From 2-01-FULL-44-17 sp036517175 (lineage in GTDB: Bacteria; Patescibacteriota; Minisyncoccia; 2-02-FULL-40-12; IGHO2-01-FULL-4-A): a DNA stretch of 20,856 bases. Under the pieces are notes generated by a model. It worked only from the letters and a program-made list of their open reading frames with translations, had not been told where the DNA came from and did no database searches. Below are positions 20,755 to 20,856 of the stretch, piece after piece. Position numbers and translations under genes: made by a program. The DNA lies in NCBI GenBank assembly GCA_036517175.1, contig DATDXQ010000005.1, positions 1 to 20,856 on the forward strand. The letters are read 5' to 3'. The first letter of the stretch is position 1. Every line of letters begins with the position of its first letter.

Positions 20755-20827
20755 CGGTCTAGTGCAACGGCTTGGAAAGCCGTGACCCCTCGGGGTCTCG
20801 TGGGTTCAAATCCCACCCCTTCCGCCA
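20740..20827 (+). tRNA. tRNA-Ser (anticodon GGA), CCA encoded
   Basis: A complete class-II cloverleaf can be drawn. Acceptor GGAAGGG (20740-20746) pairs with CCCTTCC (20817-20823). The D stem is GCAT/GTGC with GG in the loop. The anticodon stem ACGGC/GCCGT surrounds loop TTGGAAA, giving anticodon GGA (20774-20776). The long variable arm GACCCC/GGGGTC identifies tRNA-Ser. The T arm is GTGGG-TTCAAAT-CCCAC. G73 and CCA (20825-20827) follow. It reads UCC and UCU codons. Its first 15 bases overlap the GIY-YIG gene. Confidence 0.97.
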
Positions 20828-20856
20828 GTTGGGAAATGAAGTCATTGGCTCGCCCG

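Noticed and set aside
1..20856. CRISPR array, insertion sequence or prophage
   Set aside because: No evenly spaced direct repeats, transposase, integrase or phage structural genes were seen; the only suggested mobile unit is the GIY-YIG element.
20828..20856. A terminator or gene start after tRNA-Ser
   Set aside because: Only 29 bases remain, with no hairpin plus T-run and no start signal.

Overview
The window looks like part of a Patescibacteria (candidate phyla radiation, Parcubacteria-like) genome. This is an inference from four things. The gene repertoire is streamlined: LigA, GatC/GatA, a short ComEC without its hydrolase domain, LemA/HtpX, GroES/GroEL. Short GC-rich palindromes of a kind I associate with these genomes lie between genes. 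A tiny GIY-YIG nuclease gene abuts a tRNA gene. Several genes start with TTG. The standard code fits every gene, and none of the 20 protein genes ends in TGA.

Layout. 1-941: 3' end of a secreted or surface protein with fibronectin-III-like and PKD-like domains, closed by a strong terminator. 978-5007: ligA, gatC and gatA. 5209-5823: a membrane-anchored protein with a HEPN-type RNxxxH motif. 5831-5920: a candidate small RNA on the minus strand with its own consensus promoter and terminator. 6183-7766: short comEC. 7787-8233: an unknown minus-strand gene, divergent from groES-groEL (8428-10470), which has a sigma70-type promoter and a CIRCE operator. 10627-10986: a second unknown minus-strand gene with a perfect consensus promoter. 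11145-14258: compact run lemA-pyrG-htpX. 14303-16590: sugar-kinase-like APH-fold protein, NUDIX hydrolase, sugar nucleotidyltransferase. 16624-19490 (minus): nicotinate phosphoribosyltransferase and a malate:quinone-oxidoreductase-like flavoprotein, each its own unit. 19586-20425: NAD kinase. 20424-20827: a 22-bp direct repeat, GIY-YIG nuclease, second repeat copy, tRNA-Ser(GGA).

How the genes fit together. GatC and GatA are two subunits of the tRNA amidotransferase; gatB is elsewhere. PncB, NadK and the flavoprotein sit together and link NAD salvage, NADP formation and a flavin redox enzyme. The kinase and nucleotidyltransferase could turn a salvaged (amino)sugar into a nucleotide sugar. LemA and HtpX are common partners but are separated here by pyrG.

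Most notable observations: (1) the GIY-YIG gene is bracketed by an exact 22-bp direct repeat made of the first 13 nt of the adjacent tRNA-Ser plus 9 bp upstream, which looks like a 307-bp mini mobile element that duplicated the tRNA 5' end; (2) several intergenic regions are almost entirely long, nested, imperfect hairpins, most carrying a short GC-rich palindrome; (3) the compact small-RNA or leaderless micro-ORF gene near 5850; (4) a LigA whose NAD+-binding domain Ia lacks several usually essential residues.
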